Part shown: piece by piece, positions 50,915 through 59,643 of the stretch
Position numbering within the stretch: the stretch's first letter is position 1
Layout of the letters: every line of letters begins with the position of its first letter
The notes under the pieces: model-generated
Database searches by the model: none
What the model was told of the DNA's origin: nothing
What the model saw: only the letters and a program-made list of their open reading frames with translations
Source of the DNA: an uncultured Collinsella sp.
Lineage (GTDB): Bacteria; Actinomycetota; Coriobacteriia; Coriobacteriales; Coriobacteriaceae
Direction: 5' to 3'
NCBI GenBank assembly: GCA_902475245.1
Contig: CABRYP010000002.1
Coordinates: 76,188 to 140,187, forward strand
DNA: 64,000 nucleotides
Position numbers and translations under genes: made by a program

Positions 50915-53665
50915 CTAGGCTTTCTTTGCGGGCTTTTTCTTTTTGCTCGGCATCGAGACCTTAATGCCCTGGGCGGACTTGGTCACACGGGAGCGCTTGG
51001 CACCCGCGCTCTTCTTTTTCTTGGGTTGGGCCTTTTCCACACCCTCGAGCGCGCGAACCTCGGCCTCGCGAGCGGTGCGCTCCTCACGGCGCTGCGCCAT
51101 ATCGGCGGCGACGCGCTTGGCAAAACGCTGGGCAGTTGAACCCGTCGAGCTCACCTTGCCGCCACCGCGACCCAGACGGACGCGAACGCCACGGCCAAAG
51201 CCGGTGGCAGCATGGCGACGACGCGGCTCGAGCGAATCCATCATCGTGGCGAGCTTAAAGAACACCGTGCAGGTAAAGACGACGATCGCCAGTAAGATAA
51301 CGGCCTCGCCCATCGACAGGTTGGCGATGGACAGCAGCTCCGGGAATCCGATAACACCCGCCAGGATGCCGACGACAACAAATACAAAGAGCACCACGCG
51401 CAAGGGTGTGAGCGGCTGCGAGATGCGCCAGATCAGGCTCACGCTCGCCGCGCACGACGTAAGCAGGCACATGGTCGAAAGCGTGAGCTGGTTAAAGCCG
51501 AACACGCGCGCCACAAAGATATCGAACGCCGCAGCCATAATAACCGCCAGTGACGCCGGCAACGCACGCTTGAGCACGTTGGTCAAGAATGACCCCTTCA
51601 CGCGGGCGTTGTTGGGCTCCAAACCCAGCACAAAGCCCGGCGCGCCGATGCAGAAGAAGTTGATGAGTGTCATCTGAATCGGCTCGAAGGGATACGGCGG
51701 AAACGCGATGCACAGCGCCGCCAGGCCCATCGAGAACAGCGTCTTAGTCAAGAACAGCGCCGCAGAGCGCTGCAGGTTGTTGATGGAGCGACGGCCCTCA
51801 GCCACCGCGGCGGGCATCGAGGCAAAATCGTTGTCGACCAGCACGATCTCGGCCACGTTGCGCGCGGCATCGGAACCGGCGGCCATGGCCACGGAGCAGT
51901 CGGCCTCCTTGAGCGCCAGCACGTCGTTGACGCCGTCGCCCGTCATGGCAACCGTATGGTCGCGACGCTTGAGCGCCTGCACGAGCTCACGCTTCTGCTG
52001 CGGCGTCACGCGACCAAAGACGTGATAGCGGTCCACCGCGGCATCAATCTTGGACGGCGTATCGAGTGTCGTGGCGTCGACGTAGGCATCGGCCCCCGGA
52101 ACGCCCACCACGCGCGCGATCGACGACACCGTGCGCGGGTCGTCGCCGCTGATCACGTTGAGGGTCACGCCCTGCTCGTTAAAGTAACCGATGGTCTCGG
52201 CGGCCGAGGAGCGAATCTCGTCGCGAATGGTCACAAAGCCCACGGGCTCGGCCTCGCCCACCATATCGCCGTCGGGCGTAAAGCCGTCCACACGGGCCAC
52301 AACAAGCACGCGGCAGGTGTCGGCAAGCTCGGCCACACGGTTCTCGACCTGCGCAAAGACGCGCTCCGAAAGCACAAATTGCGCTGCGCCCATCACATAG
52401 GAGCCCTGCGCAAACGAGGCGCCGCTCCACTTTTTGGACGAAGAGAACGGAATGACCGCCAGCGGCTCGGAAACCTCGACCGGGCGGTCAGCGTAATAGT
52501 TGAGCAGCGCCTGACAGGTCTCGTTGGCGTCTGCCGAGGTGGCACGCGCCACGTTGGCGAGCGCAAAATCGAGGACCGTGGTCTCAACGGGGACAGCAGC
52601 CTCGTCCGAGTCCGCGCCAAAGCCAACACCCTCAACAGGCAGCGGATAGGTGCCCTCGACCTCCATACGGCCCGAGGTAATGGTGCCCGTCTTGTCCAGG
52701 CACAAAACGTCGACGCGCGCGAGCGTCTCGATACAGTAGAGCTGCTGTGCCAGCACCTTGCGACGCGCCAGGCGCACCGTGGCAATCGCGAGCACCGACG
52801 AGGTCAGCAGCACCAGGCCCTGCGGAATCATGCCCAGCAGGGCACCCACCGTGGACAGCAGCGCCGAAGAAGGCACACGACCGGCCAGCAGCTCGGAGAA
52901 GCACCAGGAAAGCGCGCTATCGCCCGGGGTTCCCGCGGCATCCCACAGCTCGCTCACACTCGAGGCAAAGAGCGCCAGACCAAGCGGAATCATGATAATG
53001 CTCGCGAACCGCACGATGGCGTTGAGCGCGTTCATGATCTCAGAATTGACCTTTTTGACGTACTTGGCCTCGTTGTTGATCTTGGCCACGTAGTTATCGG
53101 CGCCGACATGGATCACGCGGGCGCGCAGCAGGCCCGAGTCGATAAAGCTGCCACTCATGAGCTCGGAGCCTGGCTGTTTCTTGATGAGGTCGCTCTCGCC
53201 CGTCAGCAGGCTCTCGTTGACGAGCGCCTCGCCCGACACCACCACGGCGTCGGCGGGAATCTGGTCACCGCGCCCCAAGCGAATGATATCGTCGAGCACG
53301 ATCTGGTCCAGGTCGAGCTCCACCTCGGCGCCGTCGCGCACCGCGATGGCCTTCTTAGAGGTGAGCAGCGCAAGCTTGTCGACCATCCGCTTGGAACGCA
53401 TGGACTGAATGACGCCAATTGCCGTGTTCAAGAACACCACGAACAGGAACGTCAGATTCTTAAACGAACCGGTCAGCAACACCAAAATCGCCAAGACCAC
53501 GTTGATCAAGTTGAACAGCGTGCAGAGGTTCTCAATGATGAGCTCGCGGACCGACTTGGTCTTGAGCTCCATGTTGCGGTTGATCTTACCGGCGGCGATG
53601 CGCTCCTCGACCTCGGCGGTCGAGAGTCCACGCTCGATATCCGTTGCTGCCATACCACGTCCCAT
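50915..53665 (-). CDS. Cation-translocating P-type ATPase with a basic C-terminal tail
   Basis: About 916 residues. Actuator motif LLTGESDL near 155, phosphorylation motif DKTGTITSGR near 325, hinge MTGDGVNDVLALKEADCSVAM near 570, and about ten membrane segments. The M4 segment reads GMIPQGLVLLTS, like the CtpE/YloB-type branch linked to calcium, so Ca2+ is possible but not shown. The last 95 residues are a Lys/Arg-rich tail (KKKKSAGAKR, KKKKPAKKA) not usual for the family. The frame reads on through the tRNA gene, so the start must be ATG 53665 or 53653; the ribosome site is weak for both. Confidence 0.88.
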   Translation of the reverse strand: MGRGMAATDIERGLSTAEVEERIAAGKINRNMELKTKSVRELIIENLCTLFNLINVVLAILVLLTGSFKNLTFLFVVFLNTAIGVIQSMRSKRMVDKLALLTSKKAIAVRDGAEVELDLDQIVLDDIIRLGRGDQIPADAVVVSGEALVNESLLTGESDLIKKQPGSELMSGSFIDSGLLRARVIHVGADNYVAKINNEAKYVKKVNSEIMNALNAIVRFASIIMIPLGLALFASSVSELWDAAGTPGDSALSWCFSELLAGRVPSSALLSTVGALLGMIPQGLVLLTSSVLAIATVRLARRKVLAQQLYCIETLARVDVLCLDKTGTITSGRMEVEGTYPLPVEGVGFGADSDEAAVPVETTVLDFALANVARATSADANETCQALLNYYADRPVEVSEPLAVIPFSSSKKWSGASFAQGSYVMGAAQFVLSERVFAQVENRVAELADTCRVLVVARVDGFTPDGDMVGEAEPVGFVTIRDEIRSSAAETIGYFNEQGVTLNVISGDDPRTVSSIARVVGVPGADAYVDATTLDTPSKIDAAVDRYHVFGRVTPQQKRELVQALKRRDHTVAMTGDGVNDVLALKEADCSVAMAAGSDAARNVAEIVLVDNDFASMPAAVAEGRRSINNLQRSAALFLTKTLFSMGLAALCIAFPPYPFEPIQMTLINFFCIGAPGFVLGLEPNNARVKGSFLTNVLKRALPASLAVIMAAAFDIFVARVFGFNQLTLSTMCLLTSCAASVSLIWRISQPLTPLRVVLFVFVVVGILAGVIGFPELLSIANLSMGEAVILLAIVVFTCTVFFKLATMMDSLEPRRRHAATGFGRGVRVRLGRGGGKVSSTGSTAQRFAKRVAADMAQRREERTAREAEVRALEGVEKAQPKKKKSAGAKRSRVTKSAQGIKVSMPSKKKKPAKKA

Positions 53666-53728
53666 CACGTCGCGTCGGTATAAGAAAACCGCCCGGACCA
53701 TGCGAGGTTCGGACGGTCTTACGTTCGA

Positions 53729-53805
53729 TGGTGCCCCATGTTGGATTCGAACCAACGGCCTTCTGCTCCGGAGGCAGACGCTCTAATCCCCTGAGCTAAT
53801 AGGGC
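53729..53805 (-). tRNA. tRNA-Arg(CCG)
   Basis: Full cloverleaf: acceptor GCCCTAT/ATGGGGC, D stem GCTC/GAGC, anticodon stem TCTGC/GCAGA with loop CTCCGGA (anticodon CCG at 53771-53769), T stem GTTGG/CCAAC with TTCGAAT, and an encoded 3' CCA. It reads CGG codons. Its own promoter is at 53817-53846. It stands directly ahead of the P-type ATPase, which may be co-transcribed. Confidence 0.95.
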
Positions 53806-53816
53806 GAACGGTAGGC

Positions 53817-53846
53817 ATTATACCCAAGAGCGCCACGGGCTAACAA
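53817..53846 (-). promoter_or_regulatory. Promoter of tRNA-Arg
   Basis: Minus-strand TTGTTA (53846-53841), 18-base spacer, perfect TATAAT (53822-53817). Confidence 0.85.
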
Positions 53847-53925
53847 AATAATAGAAAAAGCTTTGCAATTACGTGGGAGACGCGGCGCGACGGCGCGCTT
53901 TAGGCGGCAAAAGCGAGTCAGATAG

Positions 53926-53950
53926 TATAAACTCTCATGCACCATATAAT
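53926..53950 (+). promoter_or_regulatory. -10-like elements of the aromatic operon
   Basis: TATAAA (53926-53931) and TATAAT (53945-53950) are both present; neither has a good -35. The upstream one would start the transcript just before the hairpin at 53952. Confidence 0.4.
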
Positions 53951-53951
53951 G

Positions 53952-53975
53952 CGGCTCGCGATGCGGGCCGTTTTT
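53952..53975 (+). terminator. Terminator-like hairpin in the aroF leader
   Basis: CGGCTCGC / GCGGGCCG, eight paired positions with a 3-base loop, followed by TTTTT. It lies 34 bases before the aroF start, with no gene ending here on this strand, so it is a candidate attenuator rather than the end of a gene. Confidence 0.6.
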
Positions 53976-54008
53976 GCAAGGGCTATCCATCGAGGTGAGA
54001 GGCACACC

Positions 54009-55034
54009 ATGATTGCAATTTTAAAGCAGAGCGCCAGCGACGAAGCCGTAAGCCACATCGTCAGCTGGATCGAGAAAAAGGGGCTCAAGACCGACGTCTC
54101 GCGCGGCGAAAACGAGACCATTATCGGCCTGGTGGGCGACACGACCAAGATCGACCCGTTCCTGCTTGAGTCCATGGACGTCGTCGAGCGCGTGCAGCGC
54201 GTCTCCGAGCCGTTCAAGCGCGCCAACCGCAAGTTCCACCCCGAGGACTCCGTCATCGACTGCGGCCACGGCATCAAGATCGGCGGCGACCAGTTCCAGG
54301 TCATCGCCGGCCCCTGCTCCGTCGAGGGCGAGAACCTCATCCGCATCGCCCGCCGCGTGAAGGCCGCCGGCGCCACGATGTTGCGCGGCGGCGCCTACAA
54401 GCCCCGCACCTCCCCGTACGCCTACCAGGGCATGGGTCCCGCCGGCCTGGACCTGCTGTGCGAGGCATCCGCCGAGCTCGACATGCCGATCGTCACCGAG
54501 ATCATGGACCCGCGCGACGTGCAGGTCTTCCTGGACAAGAAGATCGACGTCATGCAGATTGGCGCCCGCAACGCCCAGAACTTCCCCCTGCTCAAGGAAG
54601 TCGGCAAGACGCAGACCCCGGTCCTGCTCAAGCGCGGCATGTCCGGCACCGTCGACGAGCTGCTTATGGCAGCCGAGTACATCATGAGCGAGGGCAACGA
54701 CAACGTCATCCTGTGCGAGCGCGGCATCCGTACCTTCGAGACCCGCACCCGCAACACCTTCGACCTCAACGCCGTGCCGGTGCTGCACCACCTGTCGCAC
54801 CTGCCCGTCGTCGCCGACCCCAGCCACGCCACCGGTTACACCCGTTATGTTGAGCCCATGGCGCTCGCCGCGACTGCCTGCGGCGCCAACGGTCTGGAGA
54901 TCGAGGTCCACGACGACCCGAGCCACGCTTGGTCCGACGGTGCTCAGGCCCTCACCCCCGACCAGTTCGACGACACCATGCGCCGCATCCGCGCCATCCG
55001 CGAGGTCGTCTGCCAAGAGACCGTTCGGGAGTAG
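54009..55034 (+). CDS. aroF: 3-deoxy-7-phosphoheptulonate (DAHP) synthase, type I-beta with regulatory N-domain
   Basis: 341 residues. N-terminal ferredoxin-like regulatory domain (about 1-70), as in Thermotoga-type DAHPS, where it mediates feedback by Tyr or Phe. The TIM barrel has IAGPCSVEG, GGAYKPRTSPYAYQG, QIGARNAQNF, LLKRGMSGT and VVADPSHATGY. It condenses PEP and erythrose 4-phosphate, the first shikimate step. ATG 54009 is chosen because the domain begins there; the frame opens 24 codons earlier through the leader hairpin. First gene of the aromatic cluster. Confidence 0.95.
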   Translation: MIAILKQSASDEAVSHIVSWIEKKGLKTDVSRGENETIIGLVGDTTKIDPFLLESMDVVERVQRVSEPFKRANRKFHPEDSVIDCGHGIKIGGDQFQVIAGPCSVEGENLIRIARRVKAAGATMLRGGAYKPRTSPYAYQGMGPAGLDLLCEASAELDMPIVTEIMDPRDVQVFLDKKIDVMQIGARNAQNFPLLKEVGKTQTPVLLKRGMSGTVDELLMAAEYIMSEGNDNVILCERGIRTFETRTRNTFDLNAVPVLHHLSHLPVVADPSHATGYTRYVEPMALAATACGANGLEIEVHDDPSHAWSDGAQALTPDQFDDTMRRIRAIREVVCQETVRE

Positions 55035-55037
55035 GCC

Positions 55038-55952
55038 ATGGGTACGGTGAGAAACGCACGCGTTAACCAGGGTGGCCCCAAGTGCGCCGGTATCGTGGGC
55101 CTGGGCCTCATCGGCGGCAGCTTTGCCCGCGGCTATGCGCAGGCGGGCGTCCGCGTGCTGGCCTGGGACCCCGATGACGACGTCATGACAGCCGCCAGCA
55201 TGGGCACCGTCGCCGGCGAGCTCAACGACGAGACGCTCGGCGAATGCGACATCATCGTCCTGGCATGCTACCCCGAGGCCTGCATCGAGTGGCTCGAGGC
55301 GCACGCCCAAGCGCTCGCCGACGCCACCGATACCGAGGCCATCATGGGGCCCGTGGTGATCGACACCGTGGGCGTGAAGGGCATCGTGTGCGAGCGGGCC
55401 TTTGAGCTTGCCCGCGAGCACGGTTTTTACTTTGTGGGCGCACACCCCATGGCGGGCACGCAGTTCTCGGGCTACGCACACTCCCGCGCCGACCTGTTCC
55501 AGGGCGCACCGCTCGTGCTTGTGCCGCCCGCAGTGGACGACGCCCTTAAGCTGGAGCTTTTGGGCCAGGTGCGCGAGATGGTACGTCCCTTAGGCTTTGG
55601 CAAGTTCAGCGTAACGAGCGCCGCCGAGCACGATCGCGTCATCGCCTTTACGAGCCAGCTCGCGCACGTCGTCTCCAACGCCTATGTTAAGAGCCCGACC
55701 GCTCAGGTCCACCACGGCTTTTCGGCCGGTAGCTACCGCGACCTCACGCGCGTGGCCCACCTCAATCCGCAGATGTGGTCCGAGCTCATGATCGACGACG
55801 CCGACGCGCTCGCCTTCGAGATCGACCACCTGATCGACTCGCTCGGCGCCTACAGCCATGCGCTCAAGGACCGCGACCAGCGCTATCTGGAAAATCTCCT
55901 TGCCGAGGGCGACCGCATCAAGCGCGCGCTCGACGACGAGGCCTCGCACTAG
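55038..55952 (+). CDS. tyrA: Prephenate dehydrogenase
   Basis: 304 residues. NAD-binding GIVGLGLIGGSFARGYAQAG near 18-37, catalytic-region AHPMAGTQFSGY with the conserved His, and FTSQLAHVVSNAYV. No ACT domain, so feedback by Tyr is not obvious from sequence. It makes hydroxyphenylpyruvate for Tyr. ATG 55038 is three bases after the aroF stop. Confidence 0.95.
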   Translation: MGTVRNARVNQGGPKCAGIVGLGLIGGSFARGYAQAGVRVLAWDPDDDVMTAASMGTVAGELNDETLGECDIIVLACYPEACIEWLEAHAQALADATDTEAIMGPVVIDTVGVKGIVCERAFELAREHGFYFVGAHPMAGTQFSGYAHSRADLFQGAPLVLVPPAVDDALKLELLGQVREMVRPLGFGKFSVTSAAEHDRVIAFTSQLAHVVSNAYVKSPTAQVHHGFSAGSYRDLTRVAHLNPQMWSELMIDDADALAFEIDHLIDSLGAYSHALKDRDQRYLENLLAEGDRIKRALDDEASH

Positions 55953-55988
55953 ACCACCCATTACGCCAGGTCGAAAGGACCAAAGCTT

Positions 55989-57095
55989 ATGGCGATTACC
56001 ATCGATATCGACACTGCACGCCCCTACCAGGTACACGTGGGCACGTTTTTACTGGAGCAGGCAGGACCGCTCGTCCGCGCCACCGCCGGAGGCACCCGCG
56101 CCGTCATCGTGACGGACACCAACGTGGGCCCGCTCTACCAGATGCCCGTCAAGCAGAGCCTGGAGGCGTCAGGCTATGAGGTAAGCATTTGCACCTTCGA
56201 GGCCGGCGAGGCACACAAGCGCGCCGAGACCTACGTTGCCATTCTTGAGTTTGTGGCCGAGCATGAGCTTTCGCGCTCCGACGTAATCGTAGCGCTCGGC
56301 GGCGGCGTCGTTGGCGACGTAGCCGGTTTTGTCGCCGCCACCTACATGCGCGGCTGCAAGTTTGTGCAGATCCCCACGAGCCTGCTCGCCATGGTGGACT
56401 CGTCGGTGGGCGGCAAGACGGCCATCGACCTGGCCGCCGGCAAAAATCTCGCCGGAGCATTTTGGCAGCCGAGCGTGGTCATCGCCGACGTGGGATGCCT
56501 TGCCACCCTCACGCCCGAGCAGTTCGCCGACGGCTGCGGCGAGGTCGTCAAGCACGCTGTGATCGCCGATCCGGAGCTTTTCGCGGAACTGGAGAAGACA
56601 CCGCTCACGCTGGAGCTGCTGAACCGTGACGTGGCCCGCGTGGCGCTCATCATCGCCCGCAATATCGACATTAAGCGCGCCGTGGTCGTTGCCGACGAGC
56701 GCGAAACCAGTCAGCGCAAGCTCCTCAACTTTGGCCACAGCGCCGGGCACGCCGTCGAAGCCTGCGAGCACTTTGAGCTCGGCCACGGCAACTGCGTGTC
56801 GATTGGCATGGGAATCATCACGCGTGCCGCGGCCCTGCACGGCATTTGCGACGCCGAACTGCCCAGCCGCATCGAAGAGCTCTGCGCCCGTCATGGCCTC
56901 AAGACCCGCTGCGAGCTTTCGGCCGACGCCATCTTTGCCGAGGCGCTGCACGACAAAAAACGCGCCGGTGACACTATCGACCTGGTGATTCCGCACGGCA
57001 TTGGCCGTTGCAGCATCGACCGCACGCCGCTTTCCACCTTCCATGATTTAATTGCCGAGGGCCTCGGCCAGAAGGGAGACGCATCCGCATGCTAG
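55989..57095 (+). CDS. aroB: 3-dehydroquinate synthase
   Basis: 368 residues. NAD/metal motifs: ALGGGVVGDVAGFVAATYMRG, PTSLLAMVDSSVGGKTAIDL, and NFGHSAGHAVE (metal-binding His). It cyclises DAHP. AGGTCGAAAGGACC precedes the start. It overlaps the start of aroA by 7 bp. Confidence 0.97.
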   Translation: MAITIDIDTARPYQVHVGTFLLEQAGPLVRATAGGTRAVIVTDTNVGPLYQMPVKQSLEASGYEVSICTFEAGEAHKRAETYVAILEFVAEHELSRSDVIVALGGGVVGDVAGFVAATYMRGCKFVQIPTSLLAMVDSSVGGKTAIDLAAGKNLAGAFWQPSVVIADVGCLATLTPEQFADGCGEVVKHAVIADPELFAELEKTPLTLELLNRDVARVALIIARNIDIKRAVVVADERETSQRKLLNFGHSAGHAVEACEHFELGHGNCVSIGMGIITRAAALHGICDAELPSRIEELCARHGLKTRCELSADAIFAEALHDKKRAGDTIDLVIPHGIGRCSIDRTPLSTFHDLIAEGLGQKGDASAC

Positions 57096-58408
57096 CCCGC
57101 ATCACCCCCTCCCCGCTCAAGGGCACCGTTCCCGCTATCGCATCCAAGTCGATGGCGCACCGCCTCATCATCTGCGCCGCACTTGCCAACGGCGAGACGC
57201 ACGTGACCTGCAACACGACCTGTGCCGATATCGAGGCCACGGTGCGCTGCCTCACGGCCCTGGGTGCCCGCATCGAGACCGTCGAGGATGGCTTCCAGGT
57301 CCATCCCACCATGAAGAGTATTGAATTTGGCCTGCTCAAGGCACTTGCGGGCGGCACGCTCGACTGCGGCGAGAGCGGCTCCACACTCCGCTTTATGCTT
57401 CCCGTGGCCTGCGCGCTGGGAGCAGAGGCCACCTTTGTGGGCCAGGGTCGTCTGGGCGCACGCCCCCTCTCCCCGCTCTCCGACGAGATCATTGCCGCCG
57501 GCTGCGACCTGCAGGGTCTGGGCGGTTTTCCGCTCAAGACAAGCGGCCGCATGCGCCCGGGCACCTTTATCCTGCCGGGCAATATGAGCTCGCAGTACAT
57601 CTCGGGCCTGCTGCTGGCAGCCCCGCTGCTGGCCCAGCCCTCCTGTGTGCAGGTGACCGGCCTTATCGAGAGCCGCCCCTATATCAACCTGACCATCCAG
57701 GCCATGAAGGCCTTCGGCGTCGAGGTCAACGTCGAGCGTATCCCCGCCAAGGACGGCCAGCCCGAGATCACGAACTTCCGCGTGAACAGCGGCTCGTACC
57801 GCACGCCCGGCAGTGTGGCCGTCGAGGGCGATTGGTCCAATGCGGCCTTTTGGCTGTGTGCCGGCGCCATCGGTACCGACCCCATCACCGTCGAAGGCGT
57901 GTCGCTCAGCTCTGCGCAAGGCGACCGCAACGTGCTTGCCGCGCTCTCGCGCTTTGGCGCCCGCATCGTGCGCTCTACGAACGCCGCCACCGTGCAGTCC
58001 GACAAGCTCGCCGGCTTTGAGATGAGCGCACACGACATCCCCGACCTGGTGCCAGTAATCTCGGCCGTGGCATCGTTGGCGCAAGGCCGCACGTTCATCC
58101 GCGATTGCGCCCGCCTGCGCATCAAGGAATCCGACCGCCTGGCCACCACCACCCGTGAGCTCACCGCGCTGGGCGCACAGGTGCGCATTGCCGGGGACGA
58201 CCTCATCATCAAGGGTGTCGATGCCTTTACCGGCGGCGAGGTCGATTCGCACAACGACCACCGCATCGCCATGATGGCCGCCATCGCTGCAAGCCGTGCC
58301 ACCGGCGAGGTCGTGATTCACGGCGCCGAGGCCGTCAATAAGTCCTATCCCGATTTCTTCGACCACTACCGCCTGCTGGGCGGCAAGGTCACGCTCGAGG
58401 AGGAATAG
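57089..58408 (+). CDS. aroA: EPSP synthase (3-phosphoshikimate 1-carboxyvinyltransferase)
   Basis: 439 residues. KSMAHRLIICAALANG near 20, CGESGSTLRFMLPVA near 95, SSQYISGLLLAAPLL, and the late KESDRLATTTREL and NDHRIAMMAAIAA motifs. It transfers the enolpyruvyl group from PEP to shikimate 3-phosphate. The segment between the two signature lysine and arginine regions is complete. ATG lies inside the end of aroB, so translation is coupled. Confidence 0.97.
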   Translation: MLARITPSPLKGTVPAIASKSMAHRLIICAALANGETHVTCNTTCADIEATVRCLTALGARIETVEDGFQVHPTMKSIEFGLLKALAGGTLDCGESGSTLRFMLPVACALGAEATFVGQGRLGARPLSPLSDEIIAAGCDLQGLGGFPLKTSGRMRPGTFILPGNMSSQYISGLLLAAPLLAQPSCVQVTGLIESRPYINLTIQAMKAFGVEVNVERIPAKDGQPEITNFRVNSGSYRTPGSVAVEGDWSNAAFWLCAGAIGTDPITVEGVSLSSAQGDRNVLAALSRFGARIVRSTNAATVQSDKLAGFEMSAHDIPDLVPVISAVASLAQGRTFIRDCARLRIKESDRLATTTRELTALGAQVRIAGDDLIIKGVDAFTGGEVDSHNDHRIAMMAAIAASRATGEVVIHGAEAVNKSYPDFFDHYRLLGGKVTLEEE

Positions 58409-58409
58409 C

Positions 58410-59507
58410 ATGTCCTCGACCTTTGGCAACGTTTTGCACTTAAGCATCTTTGGCCAGTCGCACTCCCCTGCTATCGGCTGCTCGCTCGACGGCATCCCCG
58501 CCGGTATCGCCGTTGACCAGGAGCAGCTGCAGGCCTTTTTGGACCGTCGCGCCCCCGGTCGCGACGAGACCGCAACCAAGCGCCGCGAGGCCGACGCCGC
58601 GCATATCATCGCTGGTGTGATCGATGGACACACCACTGGCGCACCCATCGCAGCAATTATCGAAAACACCAACACGCGCTCCAAGGACTATTCCGAGCTG
58701 CGCCGCAAGCCCCGCCCAGGGCACGCAGACTTTCCTGCGCGCGTGAAGTACCACAACATGCACGACGTCGCCGGCGGCGGACACTTCTCCGGCCGCCTGA
58801 CGGCCCCCTTGTGCATCGCTGGCGGCATCGCGCTGCAGGCACTCGAGGCCCGCGGCATCAAGGTCATGGCGCACGTCGCGCAGATCGGCGGCATCTCCGA
58901 CCTGCCCATGGACGACATGGTCTATCGCGAGGCCGACCGCAAGGCGATCCTCACGAACGATCTGCCCTGCATTGACGGCGCAGCTGCCGGTCGCATGCGC
59001 GAGGAGATCCTGGCCGCGCGCGATGAACTCGATAGCATCGGCGGCATCGTGGAGTGCGGTATCTACGGCCTGCCCGCGGGCATAGGCGACCCCATGTTCG
59101 ACGGCATCGAAAACCGCATCGCACAGATCGCGTTTGGGATTCCCGCCGTAAAGGGCGTGGAGTTTGGCATGGGCTTTGCCGTGGCCGCCATGCGCGGCAG
59201 CGAGAACAACGATCCGTACCGCGTAGATGCCGAGACCGGCGAGATCGCAGTCGAGTCCAACAACGCCGGCGGTATTCTGGGCGGCATCTCCACCGGCGCA
59301 CCCGTCATGTGGCGTATGGCCGTGAAGCCGACGCCCTCTATCGGTCGCGAGCAACAGACCGTGGACATGGACGCCATGGAAAATGCCGAGCTCTCGGTCC
59401 ACGGCCGCCACGATCCCTGCATCGTCCCGCGCGCCGTCCCCGTAGCCGAGGCAGCCGCCGCCCTCGCCATCTGGGACGCCCTCCTCGAGGACGCCGCCCA
59501 GCGCTAA
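58410..59507 (+). CDS. aroC: Chorismate synthase
   Basis: 365 residues. Signatures GQSHSPAIGCSLDGIPAG near 12, GRDETATKRREAD, RPGHADFPARVKY and NNAGGILGGISTGAP near 285. It needs reduced FMN and forms chorismate. ATG 58410 is one base after the aroA stop. Confidence 0.97.
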   Translation: MSSTFGNVLHLSIFGQSHSPAIGCSLDGIPAGIAVDQEQLQAFLDRRAPGRDETATKRREADAAHIIAGVIDGHTTGAPIAAIIENTNTRSKDYSELRRKPRPGHADFPARVKYHNMHDVAGGGHFSGRLTAPLCIAGGIALQALEARGIKVMAHVAQIGGISDLPMDDMVYREADRKAILTNDLPCIDGAAAGRMREEILAARDELDSIGGIVECGIYGLPAGIGDPMFDGIENRIAQIAFGIPAVKGVEFGMGFAVAAMRGSENNDPYRVDAETGEIAVESNNAGGILGGISTGAPVMWRMAVKPTPSIGREQQTVDMDAMENAELSVHGRHDPCIVPRAVPVAEAAAALAIWDALLEDAAQR

Positions 59508-59515
59508 AAATCTCG

Positions 59516-59535
59516 GGGGGCCAACTCCGGCCCCC
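59516..59535 (+). terminator. Short GC hairpin after aroC
   Basis: GGGGGCC / GGCCCCC with a 6-base loop and no T-run. It may slow RNA polymerase or protect the 3' end, rather than stop the operon. Confidence 0.4.
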
Positions 59536-59546
59536 ACGACCACCCA

Positions 59547-59622
59547 GTGATTTTTCTGGGACGGGGATTAAAAAATCATTAGGTACATAATGATTTTTTA
59601 ATCCCCGTCCCAGAAAAATCAC
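59547..59622. repeat. Perfect 76-bp palindromic element (35-bp arms, 6-base loop)
   Basis: The left arm 59547-59581 (begins GTGATTTTTCTGGGACGGGG) is the exact inverse of the right arm 59588-59622; the loop GGTACA is 59582-59587. It lies between aroC and pheA inside the same-direction operon. The arms share CTGGGACGGGG/CCCCGTCCCAG with the repeat at 25772-25847. It resembles a MITE- or REP-like element; a hairpin of this size could block or stabilise the message. Confidence 0.85.
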
Positions 59623-59643
59623 CGACACGTGAAAGGGGTCCCC

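Noticed and set aside
53665..53755. P-type ATPase start at 53755
   Set aside because: That extension translates through the tRNA-Arg gene, so it cannot be the real N-terminus.
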